A stretch of 6,747 bases of DNA from Fidelibacterota bacterium (GTDB lineage Bacteria > Fidelibacterota > UBA2242 > JAFGTP01): assembly GCA_029939785.1 (NCBI GenBank), contig JAOZSG010000194.1, forward strand, positions 1 to 6,747. The letters are read 5' to 3'. Made by a program: the position numbers and the translations under genes. Every line of letters begins with the position of its first letter. Within the stretch, counting starts at the first letter, position 1. Positions 6,555 to 6,747 of this stretch are shown here, one piece after another. The notes beneath the pieces are model-generated. The model worked only from the letters and a program-made list of their open reading frames with translations, ran no database searches and was not told the DNA's origin.

Positions 6555-6587
6555 CAAAACTTTATCAATCTGATTTTCAATTTTCAA
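6555..6587 (-). promoter_or_regulatory. Weak candidate promoter inside the spacer
   Basis: On the minus strand TTG (6587-6585) is followed after 20 bases by TAAAGTTTTG (6564-6555), a loose fit to the Bacteroidota -33 / -7 pattern (TTG and TAnnTTTG) with one extra base. It would drive the four-helix-bundle gene and the exporter genes beyond it. The match is imperfect and may be chance in AT-rich DNA. Confidence 0.15.
6574..6587. repeat. Two tandem copies of the heptamer TTTTCAA
   Basis: TTTTCAA is repeated exactly at 6574-6580 and 6581-6587. Two copies alone are weak evidence, but the 7-bp period equals that of the three larger arrays and the site lies within the same spacer. Confidence 0.4.
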
Positions 6588-6676
6588 CCATTGTACTCCG
6601 ATATACATTTCGACGGGCTCAATGTGACAGAGCTTTAATTTTCATTTTTTTATAGAATTTTTGATACTACCTATTA

Positions 6677-6747
6677 CTAACTCTCAACTCTCAACTCCTT
6701 ACTCATCAACTCAATAAAACAATCCTCAATACAAGGTTTAATCTTAT
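6677..6747 (-). CDS. C-terminus of an upstream ABC transporter ATPase (partial)
   Basis: An open frame enters from the right edge and ends at TAG (6679-6677). It contributes 22 residues, beginning Lys-Ile-Lys-Pro and containing CIEDCFIELM, then SKELRVES. The pattern (I/L)-E-D-x-F-I-x-L is the usual last conserved element of ABC-2 exporter ATPases. It parallels NMDEVFIKLA at the end of the complete ATPase in this operon. YbhF-type exporters use two ATPase domains, so this is inferred to be the first of a tandem pair. The final residues, KELRVES, are encoded by the heptamer array at 6679-6706, so the native C-terminus was probably altered. The identification rests on about ten residues. Confidence 0.6.
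   Translation of the reverse strand, partial: KIKPCIEDCFIELMSKELRVES
6679..6706 (+). repeat. Heptanucleotide array AACTC(T/C)(C/T), four units, inside a coding end
   Basis: On the plus strand the units are AACTCTC (6679-6685), AACTCTC (6686-6692), AACTCCT (6693-6699) and TACTCAT (6700-6706), followed by an out-of-phase AACTCAA. The consensus matches the array at 6177-6232, but on the opposite strand, so the two form an inverted pair around the four-helix-bundle gene and its spacer. The array encodes the last residues and first stop-codon base of the upstream ATPase. Confidence 0.75.

Larger units (their letters stand above)
6503..6628. repeat. Possible 126-bp element with imperfect terminal inverted repeats
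   Basis: The left end GTCATTCTGTGTACTTCAAT (6503-6522) and the right end read on the minus strand, GTCACATTGAGCCCGTCGAA (6628-6609), share GTCA and then TG, G and C-x-TC-x-A in register, about 13 of 20 positions by eye. The right end resembles a dispersed intergenic repeat often seen in Bacteroidota genomes, of the type 'TTTCGACAAGCTCAATGTGACA'. That recognition is from memory and unverified. No target-site duplication is evident at the borders. It fills most of the spacer between the upstream ATPase end and the four-helix-bundle gene. The remaining part, 6629-6676, is A/T-rich and shows nothing recognisable. Confidence 0.4.

Noticed and set aside
5423..6706. CRISPR array
   Set aside because: The repeats are contiguous 7-mers without unique spacers and without 25-40 bp repeat units.
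6237..6747. Diversity-generating retroelement, suggested by the Avd-like four-helix bundle
   Set aside because: There is no reverse transcriptase or template/variable repeat pair in the window; only the distant fold relationship remains.

Overview
This is an AT-rich window carrying a formylglycine-type sulfatase, a GH26 beta-mannanase-like glycoside hydrolase and a multi-gene ABC-2 exporter. Together with degenerate 7-bp tandem repeats at gene borders and a stand-alone four-helix-bundle (S23/IVP family) gene, this points to the Bacteroidota or a neighbouring FCB-group lineage. The assignment is an inference from gene content and style. One caution is that the clear AAGGAG-type ribosome binding sites and non-ATG starts are stronger than in many Bacteroidota.

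Left half (1-3139): carbohydrate catabolism. A Tat-exported, probably lipid-anchored S1-type sulfatase (58-1872, minus strand) is divergent from a GH26 enzyme with no visible signal peptide (2072-3139, plus strand). They share an AT-rich intergenic region of about 200 bp that holds two short perfect palindromes. Just downstream of the sulfatase, at the left edge, is a good ribosome binding site with a GTG codon, which may start a further gene of the same operon. The pair suggests use of a sulfated, mannose-containing glycan. No SusC/SusD pair lies in the window.

Right half (3140-6747, all minus strand): an ABC-2 exporter operon of the YbhFSR/YhhJ type. In transcription order it has the last 22 codons of an upstream ABC ATPase (running in from 6747), a short four-helix-bundle gene (6479-6237), a second ABC ATPase (6240-5455), and two ABC-2 permeases (5379-4273 and 4264-3140). 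The last permease and the GH26 gene are convergent, with stop codons directly abutting.

The most interesting part is the junction between the two ATPases (about 6177-6706). In YbhF-type exporters two ATPase domains occur in one chain or as neighbouring genes. Here a cassette sits between them, made of a heptamer array, a spacer with imperfect terminal inverted repeats, an internally shortened four-helix-bundle gene, and a second heptamer array in the opposite orientation. The arrays overlap the coding ends of both ATPases. The upstream ATPase ends inside one array. The downstream ATPase takes its ribosome binding site and ATG from the four-helix-bundle gene and reads through the other array, which gives it a Thr/Pro/Asn/Ser-rich N-terminal tail with a 7-residue period. 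A third heptamer array of different sequence begins directly after the stop codon of the second ATPase. This looks like insertion of a repeat-bordered mobile cassette that has been absorbed into an operon.
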